From: Streptomyces niveus
GTDB taxonomy: Bacteria; Actinomycetota; Actinomycetes; Streptomycetales; Streptomycetaceae
Assembly (NCBI RefSeq): GCF_002009175.1
Contig: NZ_CP018047.1
Span: 2,728,001-2,792,000 of the forward strand
Direction of reading: 5' to 3'
Length of the DNA stretch: 64,000 bases
Below the pieces are notes generated by a model. That model made no database searches. It saw only the letters and a list, made by a program, of their open reading frames with translations, and was not told the origin of the DNA. Position 1 is the stretch's first letter, and each line of letters opens with the position of its first letter. This document shows, piece by piece, positions 45,075 through 56,042 of this stretch. A program made the translations under genes and the position numbers.

Positions 45075-46855
45075 CGTTCGCCTCCCGCGACGTCCGTGAT
45101 CCGGCGGATCTCGATCCGGTCCTCGCCGTCCCCGAAGACGGCCACCGCTTCGGAATGGTTGAGCGCGTCGCGCACCCGTGGCAGGTCACGGGCGTCGCGC
45201 CGGACGGTCGGTGACGCCACGACGTAGTCGATGTCACGCCAGCCGCCGGGCATCGTCTTCGTCACGGCGGGGTCCAGGTCGGCCTTGTAGAACCAGATGG
45301 CGCCGAGTCCCGGCCGGTATCCCGCGTGCACCAGGTCCAGCCACATCGCGTCGTCCACGAGGACACGGGTGCCGGCCGGGTCGGGGACCTCGGTCGCCAT
45401 CCATGAAGCGGCGGCCCGGTAGGGGGCGTTGGCGTCGGCGGTCAGGGCGGTGCGGTTGCCGTCGTACCAGCGGGGTGCGACGTACGCGACGGAGGCGGCC
45501 ACGAGCGCGACGACGGCCGTCCACCGTACGGCGGTCAGTCCCCGTGGCTCGTCCGGCCCGCGTCCTCTGCGCAGCAGCGCGTGCGAGACGCTGGCCGCGC
45601 CGCCCGCCAGCATCAGGGCGAGGAACGGCAGCCCCTGGATGACGTACATCGCCGGGAGGTAACCGGAGGGGCGCATCGCGACGGCGGTGAGTATCGCGAC
45701 GGCCAGGGCGGGGCCGGCGAGTGCCCGCGCGGTGACGGACCAGCGGACGGTCAGGAGCAGCAGGAGCGCGCCGGCCATCCCGCCGAGCAGCAGGATCCGG
45801 TCGTAGTAGAGCCATGACCGCAGCACGCCGTGCGAGCCGGATCCCGGGTCGAGTACGAAGCCGGAGCCGGGCCTGCTCATCTGGTACGTGACGCCGTCCC
45901 ACAGCGACACATGGCCGTCGCCGGGCAGCAACTCGCCCTTGAGCAGGGCGAAGAGAGGGTACGAGAGGCCGATGACCGCACAGGCGGTGATGGCTCCGGT
46001 GACCGCGAACTTACGGGTGTCGGGATGGCCGTTGCGCCACATCGTCACCAGCACGGCCGGCAGGACGATGAGCATCGTCTCCTTGGTGAGCACCCCGACG
46101 GCGGCGGCGATCCCGGCGGCGAAGTGGTGCCACAGATGCCGGTTGGGCGACGCCGCCAGGCAGAAGGCGAGGAGCATCCACATGACGGCGATGTTGTCGA
46201 GGAAGATCTCCCGTTGCAGCACGACCGAGAGCGGGGAGAGCCCGAACAGCCCCATCGCGAGTCCGGCGGCCCAGCGCGGCAGCCACAGACGCCGGGCCAG
46301 TATGTAGAGCAGTACGGCGCTCGCGGCGCTGACGAGCAGCATCGCGAAGCGCATGGCGCCGACGGTCATCGATTCGGGCGCGATGAGCGAGGGCAGCCAG
46401 GTGAGCGCGGCTATCTGGATCCAGCCGAGCGGCGGGTGGTCGTACCAGTAGGTGTAGTGGGCGAGTCCGTCGCCCTGCTGGACGGCCCACGCCTGGGCGA
46501 GGTAGGTGCCCTCGTCGTCGCTGAGGGTCGGGTAGTGCTGGATGTTCCAGCCCTGGACGGCCATGATCACCAGGAGCAGGGCGGCGCAGAGGAACAGATC
46601 GGCGCGCGAGGTACGGAAGCGGACGACGGGCCGTATGAGCAACCGCCGCTTGTCGTGCGGCCGTTGGTCGTGTGCTGGTTGGTCGTGCCGTGGCCGGCCG
46701 GGTTCGTGCCGGCCGCCCGACCCGGCCGGGCCCGGTGCGGGTCCGGTGCCGGGGGCGGTCGTCCTGCCCGGGGCAGGGGGGATCTTCGCGGGGACGGTTT
46801 CGGTGGTCCGGCCGGTGGCCGCCTCCGTCGCCTCCGCGGGGAGGGTCGAGGTCAC
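45071..46855 (-). CDS. GT-C (GT39-like) membrane glycosyltransferase
   Basis: 594 residues from GTG 46855. A Pro/His/Arg-rich cytoplasmic tail of about 80 residues is followed by about ten membrane helices. The first outer loop has the acidic motif SDDEGTYLAQAWA typical of dolichyl-phosphate-mannose type transferases, and YDHPPLGWIQ. It transfers a sugar from a lipid donor on the outer face of the membrane. Start and stop overlap both neighbours (GTGA, ATGA). Confidence 0.88.
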   Translation of the reverse strand: MTSTLPAEATEAATGRTTETVPAKIPPAPGRTTAPGTGPAPGPAGSGGRHEPGRPRHDQPAHDQRPHDKRRLLIRPVVRFRTSRADLFLCAALLLVIMAVQGWNIQHYPTLSDDEGTYLAQAWAVQQGDGLAHYTYWYDHPPLGWIQIAALTWLPSLIAPESMTVGAMRFAMLLVSAASAVLLYILARRLWLPRWAAGLAMGLFGLSPLSVVLQREIFLDNIAVMWMLLAFCLAASPNRHLWHHFAAGIAAAVGVLTKETMLIVLPAVLVTMWRNGHPDTRKFAVTGAITACAVIGLSYPLFALLKGELLPGDGHVSLWDGVTYQMSRPGSGFVLDPGSGSHGVLRSWLYYDRILLLGGMAGALLLLLTVRWSVTARALAGPALAVAILTAVAMRPSGYLPAMYVIQGLPFLALMLAGGAASVSHALLRRGRGPDEPRGLTAVRWTAVVALVAASVAYVAPRWYDGNRTALTADANAPYRAAASWMATEVPDPAGTRVLVDDAMWLDLVHAGYRPGLGAIWFYKADLDPAVTKTMPGGWRDIDYVVASPTVRRDARDLPRVRDALNHSEAVAVFGDGEDRIEIRRITDVAGGER

Positions 46856-48108
46856 GCGTGGATGTCCTCTCGGGTGAGATGCGCGCCGACATGGCTGGTC
46901 AGCTCCCAGTCACGGCGGCCGCGCTGCTCGCGCCACACGGCGCGGACGGCGGCGCCGGCCAGGAGCACCTGGTAGAAGGGGCCGCCGACGACGAGCTTGA
47001 GATAGTGCGTGAGCCGGACCTTGAGTCCGTACTGCTTGCCGAAGTCGTGGAGCCCTACGAGCTCGAACACGAAGGTCACCAGCGCGGTGACGGCCGGCAG
47101 GAAGGTGACGAAGGCGATCCCGACAGGGACGTCGAGGAAGAGCGCGATGGCCACGTTGAGCGGGATGACGACGCCGGTGGTCGCCTGGAAGAAGGGCGTC
47201 ATCAGCGTGTAGCGGGCGAGCAACCGCTGCCCGGGCGTGGGCAGTTGGCGCCAGTCGTTCTTCCGGTAGACCTGGAGGAAGCCCTGGTTCCAGCGGGTGC
47301 GCTGTTTGAGCAGCGACACCAGTGAGTCGGGTGTCTCCTCGCGGGTGACCATGTCCGAGTCGTAGGCGACGACGACCTTCTTGCCGATGCTGGAGAGCCG
47401 TACGCCCAGGTCGCAGTCCTCGGCGAGGCAGTCGGGGTCCCAGCCGCCGGCGGCGCGCAGCACGTCGGTGCGGACGAAGACGGTGTTGCCGCCCAGCGGG
47501 ATGAAGCCCTTCTGCGCGTGCAGATGGAGCCGGCTGCGGAACCAGAAGAAGTACTCCAGGCAGTTGCGCAGGCTGTACCAGCTGGAGTGGAAGTTGATCA
47601 GCTGGACGCCGCCCTGGACGACGTCCGCGCCGGTGGAGCGGAAGGCGTGGTCGACATGAGTGAGCAGCTCCGGGTGGACCTGGTCCTCGGCGTCGAAGAC
47701 CCCGACCACCTCGCCGGTGCAGTGCGGCAGCGCCGTGTTCAGCGCCTTGGGCTTGTTCTTCGCGAGATGGGTGTCGACGACGACCCGGACCCGGGCGGGG
47801 TCGCGGGCGGCGGCCCGCTCGGCGACCTCCGCGGTCTCGGGGTCGTCGTGCCCGACGATGACGATGATCTCGAAACTGGAGTGGCTGGATTCCAGCAGTC
47901 GCTCGATGGTGTGCTCAAGGACCGCCTGTTCATGACGGGCGGGCAGAAGCAGCGAGAACGAGCGCGCCGGTCCCCCGTCCGGCCGGTCGAATCGTGTCGC
48001 CGCCAGCGTCTCCGGCGTACGCCAGGCGTGCATCTGCCACCACAACGTGAACGCCGCCATCCAGAACAGCGCCAGCGAAACGGCAGCGATGAATACGGAC
48101 GTGACCAC
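46852..48108 (-). CDS. Membrane GT2 processive glycan synthase-like protein
   Basis: 418 residues from GTG 48108, behind GAGGGGGG; a TTG 18 bp upstream is possible. One N-terminal helix precedes the GT2 domain with VFDAEDQ (DxD), AEDCDLG (catalytic Asp) and QRTRWNQG (QxxRW), the three marks of cellulose/chitin/hyaluronan-type synthases. Helices follow at about 300-375. This is the first gene of the four-gene operon and probably makes or extends a surface polysaccharide at the membrane. The sugar is unknown. Confidence 0.9.
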   Translation of the reverse strand: MVTSVFIAAVSLALFWMAAFTLWWQMHAWRTPETLAATRFDRPDGGPARSFSLLLPARHEQAVLEHTIERLLESSHSSFEIIVIVGHDDPETAEVAERAAARDPARVRVVVDTHLAKNKPKALNTALPHCTGEVVGVFDAEDQVHPELLTHVDHAFRSTGADVVQGGVQLINFHSSWYSLRNCLEYFFWFRSRLHLHAQKGFIPLGGNTVFVRTDVLRAAGGWDPDCLAEDCDLGVRLSSIGKKVVVAYDSDMVTREETPDSLVSLLKQRTRWNQGFLQVYRKNDWRQLPTPGQRLLARYTLMTPFFQATTGVVIPLNVAIALFLDVPVGIAFVTFLPAVTALVTFVFELVGLHDFGKQYGLKVRLTHYLKLVVGGPFYQVLLAGAAVRAVWREQRGRRDWELTSHVGAHLTREDIHA

Positions 48109-48335
48109 ATGGCCCCCCTCGGCCAAGGGTGAACCGCGGCAAGGCCCCCCTGGCCGCCGGTCCCCCCGGTATCACCCTGTACGCATGCCCCCCATGCGCA
48201 CTTACTGCGTGCCCTTCGTGATGAAGATAGGGGGGAAGTGTGACGACAGAGGGGCCAATTCGATGAACTCTGTGATTACGTCCGATTTTGCATGCTTCAC
48301 AAGCGGCCCGAACTGTGCCTGTGGAGCAGTCGTTG

Positions 48336-50387
<2,052 letters not shown>

Positions 50388-50510
50388 AGGACCATCCTCG
50401 CTCACGACTGCGACAGAACCTGCCGACGGCTCAGCCACGCCGCTTCGGCTCTGCTCGGAGCAGCCGTCCCCAATCCTCGGCATCCTCGGCGCCACTGGAG
50501 GATCTCTGTG

Positions 50511-52028
50511 ATGATCGGATCCTTTCGGGGCGGGATCGGTTTCGAGGTGGAGACTGCGGTGACGGATTCTACGGTGGACGACAGCTCGGAGGAATCTCCA
50601 AGCCGGGCCTCCTATTTGATAGAGGGACGACGGGTAACGGTTTTAGACCTGTTCGACGCCGGGCTGCTGGCCCAGGGAACACGGCTCACCTTCCGGCGTA
50701 AGCGATCGGGGATGGCGCATACCGCCCAGGTGACCGAGGACGGCAGAATCGAGCTCAACGACGGCCGACGGTTCAAGTCCCCCTCCACGGCAGCCGCCGC
50801 AGCCTCGGGGCGAGGCCCCTTCGACGGCTGGACCGCTTGGGAGCTGGACGACGGCACTCTGCTGGACGTCCTGCGGCAGAAACTGCTGGACACGGTGGCG
50901 GAGCAGCCGTCGTCCGGCGGCTTGGTGGCGGAGGGAGCCGCCAACCGGCACACGTGGTTGAAGGGCGCCCGGAAGCAAGCGGACTCAGGTGCTCCGATCA
51001 CTCTCACTGTCCGGGATCTGCTGGACTGGTGGGGGCTGTCCCGGCGCGGTTACCTGGCCACCGCGCAGGTCTCAGCCGAGCTGGCCAATCACGGCCTGTC
51101 CACCGTGCCGGATTTCACGGCCGTGGGACTCGACGGCCGGGTCGCCCTGACCGGACCGTCCGTGGACACCGAAGACGAGAAGGAGACGACAGCCGGACGG
51201 GCGGCGACCGGACAGGAGGCGGCAACGGAGGGGGAGGAGATGAGGATGACCGGCGCGCCGGGGCCTGTCACCTCCGACGAGGAGGCCGAAGACGACGAGG
51301 GCGAGCCGATCCAGGGACAGACAGTTGGCAACCTGCCCTCGGCGCTCCGGGGCGTGGAATCGGTTTCCTCCTCGGCGAGCTTCGAGGAGGCGTTCACGAG
51401 GATGCGGCTCAATGGATACTCACAACTACCTGTGCTGAACGGGCCTCGCAACCTCCAAGGCGCCGTCACCTGGGAATCCATCGCGCTGGCTCGCTACACG
51501 GACACCGATGCCTCCTTCTCCCGGGCCATCGTCAAGGCTCACGCCGTCAGCTACGCCGACCACCTGATCGATGTCCTGCCCTTTCTCGAACAGTTCGGCT
51601 TCCTCCTGGTCAAGGACCAGACGAACCGAATCGCTGGAATCATCACCGTCGCCGATGTGGCCGCCGAATACGGCGCCACGGCCCGGCCGTTCCTGCTCAT
51701 CGGCGTCCTCGACAGACAACTGCGCCGGGTCATCTCCGAAGGACTCGACCTCGCGGACGTGATCGCACTTTGCGACCCGGAAGGAATACGCAGGCTCACT
51801 TCCTTCAAACAACTCTCCTACGGGGACTACCAGCAGGTCCTGAGCAGTCAGCGGCAGTGGGACAGGCTGGGCTGGCCGCTGGACCGCAAGGCCTTCACGG
51901 ACCGCCTGAACGCACTGCGCGAGGTCCGCAACGAGCTGATGCACTTCAACGACAAGGACAAGGTCGGCGACGCGGCAATCCCGATGCTCCGCAACATGAT
52001 CGAGCTGCTGCGCGAATACGGCGGCTGA
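50511..52028 (+). CDS. RAMA-CBS-HEPN protein, candidate defence factor
   Basis: 505 residues, ATG 50511 with GGAGG 9 nt upstream. Residues about 35-110 match a RAMA domain ([47 protein letters not shown]), thought to read modified DNA. About 155-200 looks like a winged helix ([17 protein letters not shown]). An acidic linker leads to two CBS repeats (about 260-385). The C-terminal helical domain has Arg473-Asn-X3-His478 (VRNELMHFN), the RX4H motif of HEPN ribonucleases. Codon 45 is TTA, the rare bldA-dependent leucine codon, and the 5' end uses ATA and TTG codons unlike its neighbours, suggesting acquisition. The architecture suggests a DNA-modification sensor joined to a nucleotide sensor and an RNase effector; that role is inferred. 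Confidence 0.85.
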   Translation: MIGSFRGGIGFEVETAVTDSTVDDSSEESPSRASYLIEGRRVTVLDLFDAGLLAQGTRLTFRRKRSGMAHTAQVTEDGRIELNDGRRFKSPSTAAAAASGRGPFDGWTAWELDDGTLLDVLRQKLLDTVAEQPSSGGLVAEGAANRHTWLKGARKQADSGAPITLTVRDLLDWWGLSRRGYLATAQVSAELANHGLSTVPDFTAVGLDGRVALTGPSVDTEDEKETTAGRAATGQEAATEGEEMRMTGAPGPVTSDEEAEDDEGEPIQGQTVGNLPSALRGVESVSSSASFEEAFTRMRLNGYSQLPVLNGPRNLQGAVTWESIALARYTDTDASFSRAIVKAHAVSYADHLIDVLPFLEQFGFLLVKDQTNRIAGIITVADVAAEYGATARPFLLIGVLDRQLRRVISEGLDLADVIALCDPEGIRRLTSFKQLSYGDYQQVLSSQRQWDRLGWPLDRKAFTDRLNALREVRNELMHFNDKDKVGDAAIPMLRNMIELLREYGG

Positions 52029-52320
52029 CTGCGGAACAGTACGGCGCCTGGTCCGAAGATCAGTGCACCGGGGTCGAGATCGCGGACGGGATGGTCGTCG
52101 TGAGCCCGGCCGCCAGCGGCGGCGGAACCGCCGGCCTAGTTCCTGGCCAATGCCCCGGAAGCCGCCGCAGGCGTTACTGGGAACGCTGACAGAGGCTTCG
52201 ACATCCGCCTGCACGACATTCCGCTCACCAACCGCCGTCCGGACGTCGTCGTCCCCCGGCTGAGACCATCGATTTCACGCCCACCCGCCCGAACACGTAC
52301 TCCAGCACGTGGCGACGACG
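52025..52320 (+). pseudogene. Broken Uma2-family (DUF820) nuclease gene
   Basis: Uma2-like sequence is found in three frames in order: [31 protein letters not shown] (frame 1), then FLANAPEAAAG and FDIRLHDIPLTNRRPDVVV (frame 3, after an in-frame TAG), then ETIDFTPTRP (frame 2). The start is CTG, overlapping the preceding stop codon. At least two frameshifts and loss of the catalytic Glu-X-Lys region make it inactive. It was probably once coupled to the gene before it. Nothing recognisable follows up to 52406. Confidence 0.75.
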
Positions 52321-52406
52321 TGGCTTTTCTGCTCACGGATGAATTCGCCGTGTCGTCGTCGCCGAGCCGGATGAATTCCCTTACCTGCGCGTTCTGGGCG
52401 AGGGCG

Positions 52407-53777
52407 TCAGGTTGTCGCCAGGAAGTCGACGGCGCGTGCGTCGAGTTCGGTCGCGCAGCGCACGCCGCGTGTGCGGAAGCGGGCGAGGTCCTTACGCATC
52501 GTCGTGACCGCCTTGCGGGTGCGTACCGAGCGCACGCCGTGCATGTGATCCATCGCTTGGCCCCAAATGGTGCAGGCTTGCTCAATGTTGCCGCGCTTGA
52601 GCTGCATCTCCGCGCCGGCGACCAGGTCGAGCGCCACGATCCGCGCGTAGGTTCCCGCGGGGCGGCTGGAGGCGGCGCGGGCGTACTGCTCCGCTGCCGC
52701 CCGGTGATCGCCAAGCGTTTCGTACACCTTCGCGGTGCGCGAGTGGACCGATGCCGCCGGCGGTCCCCAGGCCAGAGCCCAGAACGGGACTTCATCACCG
52801 GGGTCGGCATCCAGCAGGACTCGCGCCTGCCGCGCCTCCGCGAGGGCCGCCTGCCGCAGGCCGGACTTGGCGAGAGTGTGGGCGTGGACGACTCGGAAAA
52901 GTGACTCGGTCCGGGTGTCGACTCGGCCCTTGGCCCGGTTCAGACCGGTCTCGGCGAGACCCTGGCAGTGTTCGGGACGATGCAGTTTGAGCCCTTGCAT
53001 GGCCATCGTCCGCATGACGAATCCGTCGTGCCCGGTGACGCCTGATTCGACGGCGAGCGCGTAGGACTGGAGGTAGTAGCGCTGGGCGAGTCCCTGCTGA
53101 CCCGCGTCGTAACTCTTCCACCCGAGCAGGTGAACGCCACGGCTGGCGGCGGAGAGCATGTGCGCGCGGATCTCTTCCGTGCGGAAGCGGCCCCGGCACA
53201 GCGGAGCGACATCGTCGCGCAGATACTGCACCAGGGCACTGCGACCGTGCTGCCCACCGTGCCGCTCGTCCATCTCGGAGAAGACCCGAACCATGTCGCG
53301 CACAGCGGCGACCTCGGCCATCCCGACGGTGTGCCCGGTACGGGCGGCGGCTGCGGATCGGTCGGAGATTTCCCGTAGGTATTCGAGTGGCAGTGCCGCG
53401 GCGGCCACCGAATACGCGGACCCGGACAGGAATTGACGCCGGTCCAACTCATGCCTCCACATGGGCAGTAGCGCGTCGATCGGATCGGCGTCCAGGGACA
53501 GTCCGACGCTGTCATCGTCGTCTGTCTCGGCCACCCCCAAGTCGCTCGGGGTGAACAGACGGCCCAGCCGTCTGGATAACGCCACAGCAAGGTAGCGGCC
53601 GGTACGGGCGGCCGGTCTCACCCCTGCGATCCAGTGCTCGACAGCCGACTTGTTGGTCCGTAATTCGACTCCGCATTCGGCGGCAACCGCACGGACCGCC
53701 CTGGCCGCAGCCTCGTTCGTCCAGCCGGATTCGGCGACGAGTTCGCGGAGCTTCTCGTTCGGAGTACGCGTGGCCAT
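52407..53777 (-). CDS. HTH/TPR transcriptional regulator
   Basis: 456 residues from ATG 53777 (GCAGG 6 nt upstream). An N-terminal DNA-binding domain of the kind found in Streptomyces NsdA-like regulators (AAARAVRAVAAECGVEL; NKSAVEHWIAGVRP) is followed by a long helical region with loose tetratricopeptide repeats (GLAQRYYLQSYALAVESG; HRAAAEQYARAASSRPAG). Such proteins control differentiation or antibiotic genes. It is divergent from the mini-ORF and ATPase genes, which are its probable partners. Confidence 0.87.
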   Translation of the reverse strand: MATRTPNEKLRELVAESGWTNEAAARAVRAVAAECGVELRTNKSAVEHWIAGVRPAARTGRYLAVALSRRLGRLFTPSDLGVAETDDDDSVGLSLDADPIDALLPMWRHELDRRQFLSGSAYSVAAAALPLEYLREISDRSAAAARTGHTVGMAEVAAVRDMVRVFSEMDERHGGQHGRSALVQYLRDDVAPLCRGRFRTEEIRAHMLSAASRGVHLLGWKSYDAGQQGLAQRYYLQSYALAVESGVTGHDGFVMRTMAMQGLKLHRPEHCQGLAETGLNRAKGRVDTRTESLFRVVHAHTLAKSGLRQAALAEARQARVLLDADPGDEVPFWALAWGPPAASVHSRTAKVYETLGDHRAAAEQYARAASSRPAGTYARIVALDLVAGAEMQLKRGNIEQACTIWGQAMDHMHGVRSVRTRKAVTTMRKDLARFRTRGVRCATELDARAVDFLATT

Positions 53778-53873
53778 GAACACCTGCCCATATACCGGAT
53801 ATACCCGTTGCCCTACCAGTCACCGTACCGCCCTCCCCAGCAGCTGAGTTCACTGTTCATGGAGGTACGGAAC

Positions 53874-53957
53874 ATGAAGCAGGCCGACAATCCTGGACAC
53901 ACCCCGGACTCGCCACACTCCCTGGTGCGCCACAACTGCCCTGCGGAGGTGCGCTGA
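53874..53957 (+). CDS. 27-residue mini-ORF coupled to the ATPase gene
   Basis: MKQADNPGHTPDSPHSLVRH and seven more residues ending CPAEVR. ATG 53874 has GGAGG 8 nt upstream, and its TGA shares the A of the next start codon (TGATG). The good ribosome site and overlap argue for translation, either as a peptide or as a leader that couples the next gene. No similarity recognised. Confidence 0.5.
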   Translation: MKQADNPGHTPDSPHSLVRHNCPAEVR

Positions 53958-54364
53958 TGGAGACCAACCAGGGTGACGTCGTCGTGCTGCGGTGGAGTCG
54001 GCATCCGCGGTGCGTCGGGCTGGCGCGGTGGGAGTTACGCAAGGCGCTGGAGAGGTGGGGGCTTTCCCGGCTGGAAGAGTCCGCCGTGCTGGTTCTCTCC
54101 GAGCTGCTGACGAATGCCGGGCGGCACGCCCGGGTGTCGCCGGGGCGGGAGATCGAGACCCGGTATGTGCGACTCGCGGACACCCTACGGATCGAGGTGC
54201 ACGACGCGACGCCGGAGCGGCCGGAGAAGCGGGAGCCCGCGGCGGAGGATTGTGGGGGCCGGGGGCTCGTACTCGTCGAAGCACTGGCCGACAGTTGGGG
54301 CGTCAAGGACCGCCACGGGCCCGGCAAGGCTGTGTGGGCGGAGCTTTCGCTCTCTTCGGAGTGA
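53957..54364 (+). CDS. RsbW-like ATP-binding (HATPase_c_2) protein
   Basis: 135 residues of the anti-sigma-factor kinase type: the N box LVLSELLTNAGRHA, then DATPERP in place of the usual DxGxG-like D box, and CGGRGLVLVEALADSWGV. Such proteins are abundant in Streptomyces next to HTH regulators. Ser/Thr kinase activity toward a partner or ATP-sensing is possible. GGAGG lies 6 nt before the ATG. Confidence 0.88.
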   Translation: METNQGDVVVLRWSRHPRCVGLARWELRKALERWGLSRLEESAVLVLSELLTNAGRHARVSPGREIETRYVRLADTLRIEVHDATPERPEKREPAAEDCGGRGLVLVEALADSWGVKDRHGPGKAVWAELSLSSE

Positions 54365-54474
54365 GCCGCACTCGCGTCGGCATCGCACAGGAACACGCTG
54401 CGGAAGGGTGCTCCCTCGCCCCCGTGTGCGAGGCAGCACCCTTCCGGCTATGCGCAGTTCAGCGGCGGTGTCGG

Positions 54475-54984
54475 TCAGCAGCCGCCGCAGTTGTAGAAGG
54501 TCACGTCCCAGTGGTTGACCTCGTTGTAGTAGATGTTGCCGGCGCCCGACTGCCACTTGCTGCCGCCGATGGAGGTGAATGTGCGGGTGACGTAGTTGGT
54601 CAGGCAGCTCGACATGGCGAAGTCGAGCTTGTAGCCGTTCCAGTGGCTGTAGGTGCCCGACGCGTGGCCGGTCTCCGTGCCGCCGGTAACGGTCAGGGCG
54701 CAGCCGCTGGCGTTCTTGAGGGTGATCGCGCCCTGGATGGAGGCGGAGTTGACCTGGTCGAGGGAGGTACAGGTCGGGTTGTTGCGGTTCGAACAGCCGC
54801 CGCTGGAGCGGATGCCGATGCCGGCGCTGCTGAGCTGGGCGGCGGCGGTGGCGTGGCTGAGCTTGGCCAGCGCGCCCGCGGGAGCCTTGGTGTCGGCGGG
54901 GGCGGCCTGGGCCGCCGCGGGGAACGAGAACGCGAGGGCGAGAGCGGAGATGCCGATCGCGGCGCTTCTGAGGACCTTGTTCAT
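54475..54984 (-). CDS. Small secreted M15-peptidase-like protein
   Basis: 169 residues from ATG 54984, behind GAGGAAAGACA. A signal peptide ends AAAQAAP (about residue 29). The mature part has Cys pairs (GGCSNRNNPTC; NCGGC at the end), a GHASGTYSHWNGYKLDF motif and a later NEVNHWDVTF. His and Asp in the first and His-Trp in the second follow the zinc ligand pattern of M15 D-Ala-D-Ala peptidases (SxHxxGxAxD and ExxHW). It may cut peptidoglycan or a related peptide. The C-terminal Cys-Gly-Gly-Cys is unusual. Confidence 0.75.
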   Translation of the reverse strand: MNKVLRSAAIGISALALAFSFPAAAQAAPADTKAPAGALAKLSHATAAAQLSSAGIGIRSSGGCSNRNNPTCTSLDQVNSASIQGAITLKNASGCALTVTGGTETGHASGTYSHWNGYKLDFAMSSCLTNYVTRTFTSIGGSKWQSGAGNIYYNEVNHWDVTFYNCGGC

Positions 54985-55020
54985 TGTCTTTCCTCTTCGG
55001 TGGGGGACGGGGAGGTTCAA

Positions 55021-55032
55021 CTACGCGCGTAG
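55021..55032. promoter_or_regulatory. CTACGCGCGTAG palindrome upstream of the M15-like gene
   Basis: Perfect 12-bp palindrome 37 bp upstream of the start at 54984. Its core TACGCGCGTA also overlaps the -10 box of the secreted nuclease gene at 35126. Confidence 0.4.
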
Positions 55033-55202
55033 CATGCCGAACCGCACCGATCCCCCGCGAAATCCCAACTCGCCCTGACAGAGCGTCAGTTGAGCCTCGC
55101 GTGGGTGGCGCCGCCGGTCATGCACAACAAGATTGCACATCTACGCGCGATGCGTAAGACGGTGCAGCAACTTGCCGGTTGGTCTTCAATCCGGCGCGCC
55201 GC

Positions 55203-55232
55203 TCTGCCGAGAGGAGATCTCCGCACGGCAGA
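55203..55232 (+). promoter_or_regulatory. PopR-type operator of clpP3-clpP4
   Basis: TCTGCCG-aga-GGAGATCTCC-gca-CGGCAGA is a perfect nested 30-bp palindrome ending 96 bp before the clpP3 start. It can be read as two abutting boxes of the form TCTGCC-N3-GGCAGA, which is, as I recall it, the PopR site described in S. lividans; each box keeps one perfect half. The rest of 54985-55328 has no gene. Confidence 0.7.
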
Positions 55233-55328
55233 ATCGCTCGCCTCCGCCGCAGCCGCGTCCGCAGGGTGGAGTGGACCGGCCGAGGTGGGTGAGCACCCGC
55301 CGTCGGGGGCCGGGTCACGGAGGAAGAC

Positions 55329-56042
55329 ATGCTCTCGACCGTTCCACGGCTCGCGGCGGCGGAGGCCGCCCCGGTGCCGTTCGACGACCAGATCGCCGGC
55401 CGCCTTCAGCACGGCAGGATCGTGGTGCTCGGCGAACAGGTGGACGACGCGATCGCCAACCGGATCTGCGCCCAGCTCCTGCTCCTGTCGCAGGAGGACT
55501 CCAAGCGCGACATCGTCCTGTTCGTGAACAGCCCGGGTGGCTCCGTCCACGCCGGGATGGCCATCTACGACACCATGCGGTTCATCCCGAACGACGTCGC
55601 GACGCTGGCGATGGGATTCGCGGCCAGCATGGGCCAGTTCCTGCTCTGCGCGGGTACACGCGGCAAGCGCTACGCCCTGCCGAACGCGCGGATCATGATG
55701 CACCAGCCGTCCGGCGGGCTCGGCGGGACGGCGGCCGACATCGCCGTACAGGCCGAGAATCTCGCGTACACCAAGCTGACCATGCAGAAGCTGCTCGCTG
55801 AGCACTGCGGCCAGAGCCTGGAGACGATCGCGGCCGACCAGCGCCGGGACCGGTGGTTCACGGCGGAGCAGGCGAAGGAGTACGGCTTCGTCGACCGCGT
55901 CGTTCGGAGTGTGGCGGAGCTGGGCGGTGACGCGGCGAGCGGCTTCGGCTTCGAGCCCGCGACCGGCACGACGAGCGCGACGGGCGCGACCGGCACGATG
56001 GACGCCACCGGCGTCACGGGCAGCAAGGGGGCGGCGGCATGA
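55329..56042 (+). CDS. clpP3: ClpP-family protease subunit ClpP3
   Basis: 237 residues with the ClpP catalytic triad Ser100 (GFAASMGQF), His125 (MMHQPSGG) and Asp174 (RRDRWFT). GGAGG lies 6 nt before the ATG. The core is followed by an unusual Gly/Ala/Thr-rich tail with repeated ATGxTGxT-like units (about 210-237) ending in AAA. ClpP3-ClpP4 is the alternative Clp protease of Streptomyces, induced when ClpP1-ClpP2 fails. The stop overlaps clpP4 (ATGA). Confidence 0.94.
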   Translation: MLSTVPRLAAAEAAPVPFDDQIAGRLQHGRIVVLGEQVDDAIANRICAQLLLLSQEDSKRDIVLFVNSPGGSVHAGMAIYDTMRFIPNDVATLAMGFAASMGQFLLCAGTRGKRYALPNARIMMHQPSGGLGGTAADIAVQAENLAYTKLTMQKLLAEHCGQSLETIAADQRRDRWFTAEQAKEYGFVDRVVRSVAELGGDAASGFGFEPATGTTSATGATGTMDATGVTGSKGAAA

